DNA of 5,452 nucleotides from an uncultured Burkholderiales bacterium (GTDB lineage: Bacteria; Pseudomonadota; Gammaproteobacteria; Burkholderiales; Burkholderiaceae_E): NCBI GenBank assembly GCA_903898725.1, contig CAIUGQ010000218.1, forward strand, positions 1 through 5,452, given 5' to 3'. A model generated the notes under the pieces. The model made no database searches. It was not told where the DNA came from and worked only from the letters and a program-made list of their open reading frames with translations. Of this stretch, positions 5,412-5,452 are shown in pieces (the stretch's first letter is position 1; every line of letters starts with the position of its first letter). Position numbers and translations under genes: made by a program.

Positions 5412-5452
5412 AGCGCGGAACAACAAGCGCGGAACAACAAGCGCGGAACGAG
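5411..5452. repeat. Three tandem 14-base repeats after tpiA
   Basis: The unit AAGCGCGGAACAAC occurs at 5411-5424 and 5425-5438 exactly. A third copy at 5439-5452 matches for 11 bases, then ends GAG in place of AAC. The array starts on the last base of the tpiA TGA and runs to the window edge, so the true copy number may be higher. Each unit contains a purine-rich GCGGAA. The diverged last copy (GGAACGAG) could serve as the ribosome binding region of the next gene, which may be secG by family gene order. Confidence 0.85.

Overview
This is a GC-rich stretch of bacterial chromosome with six genes, all on the + strand. They are packed head to tail with gaps of 10 to 92 bases. Protein resemblance (IlvI, IlvC and PssA all look betaproteobacterial to me) and gene order suggest a betaproteobacterium, probably of the Burkholderiales or Rhodocyclales type. 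That placement is from memory of the families, not from a search.

Region 1 (1-2671) is an ilvI-ilvH-ilvC block. It starts inside the acetolactate synthase large subunit gene, continues with the regulatory small subunit, and ends with ketol-acid reductoisomerase. Together these carry out the first two shared steps of valine, leucine and isoleucine synthesis. All the active-site and valine-site residues I could check are present, so this looks like a working housekeeping operon.

Region 2 (2685-3635) is a 2-oxoglutarate/Fe(II) oxygenase of the prolyl 4-hydroxylase type. It starts 13 bases after ilvC, so it is probably co-transcribed with it. Its metal and 2-oxoglutarate residues (H219, D221, H291, K301) are spaced almost as in collagen prolyl hydroxylase. 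Its substrate is unknown and it is the least ordinary gene here. In related bacteria I expect psd (phosphatidylserine decarboxylase) in this slot.

Region 3 (3636-4576) is a 92-base gap able to form two adjacent RNA hairpins, followed by pssA, the integral-membrane phosphatidylserine synthase with a complete CDP-alcohol phosphotransferase motif.

Region 4 (4573-5452) is tpiA (triosephosphate isomerase). It has a good sigma-70-type promoter whose -35 box overlaps the pssA stop codon, and a -10 box inside a CTAG palindrome. The window ends with three 14-base tandem repeats that begin on the last base of the tpiA stop codon.

There is no gene-free stretch over 300 bases. I saw no tRNA, rRNA, CRISPR array, insertion sequence or phage gene. 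I found no convincing new multi-gene system. The points worth a second look are the placement of the oxygenase, the tpiA promoter and leader, and the terminal repeat.
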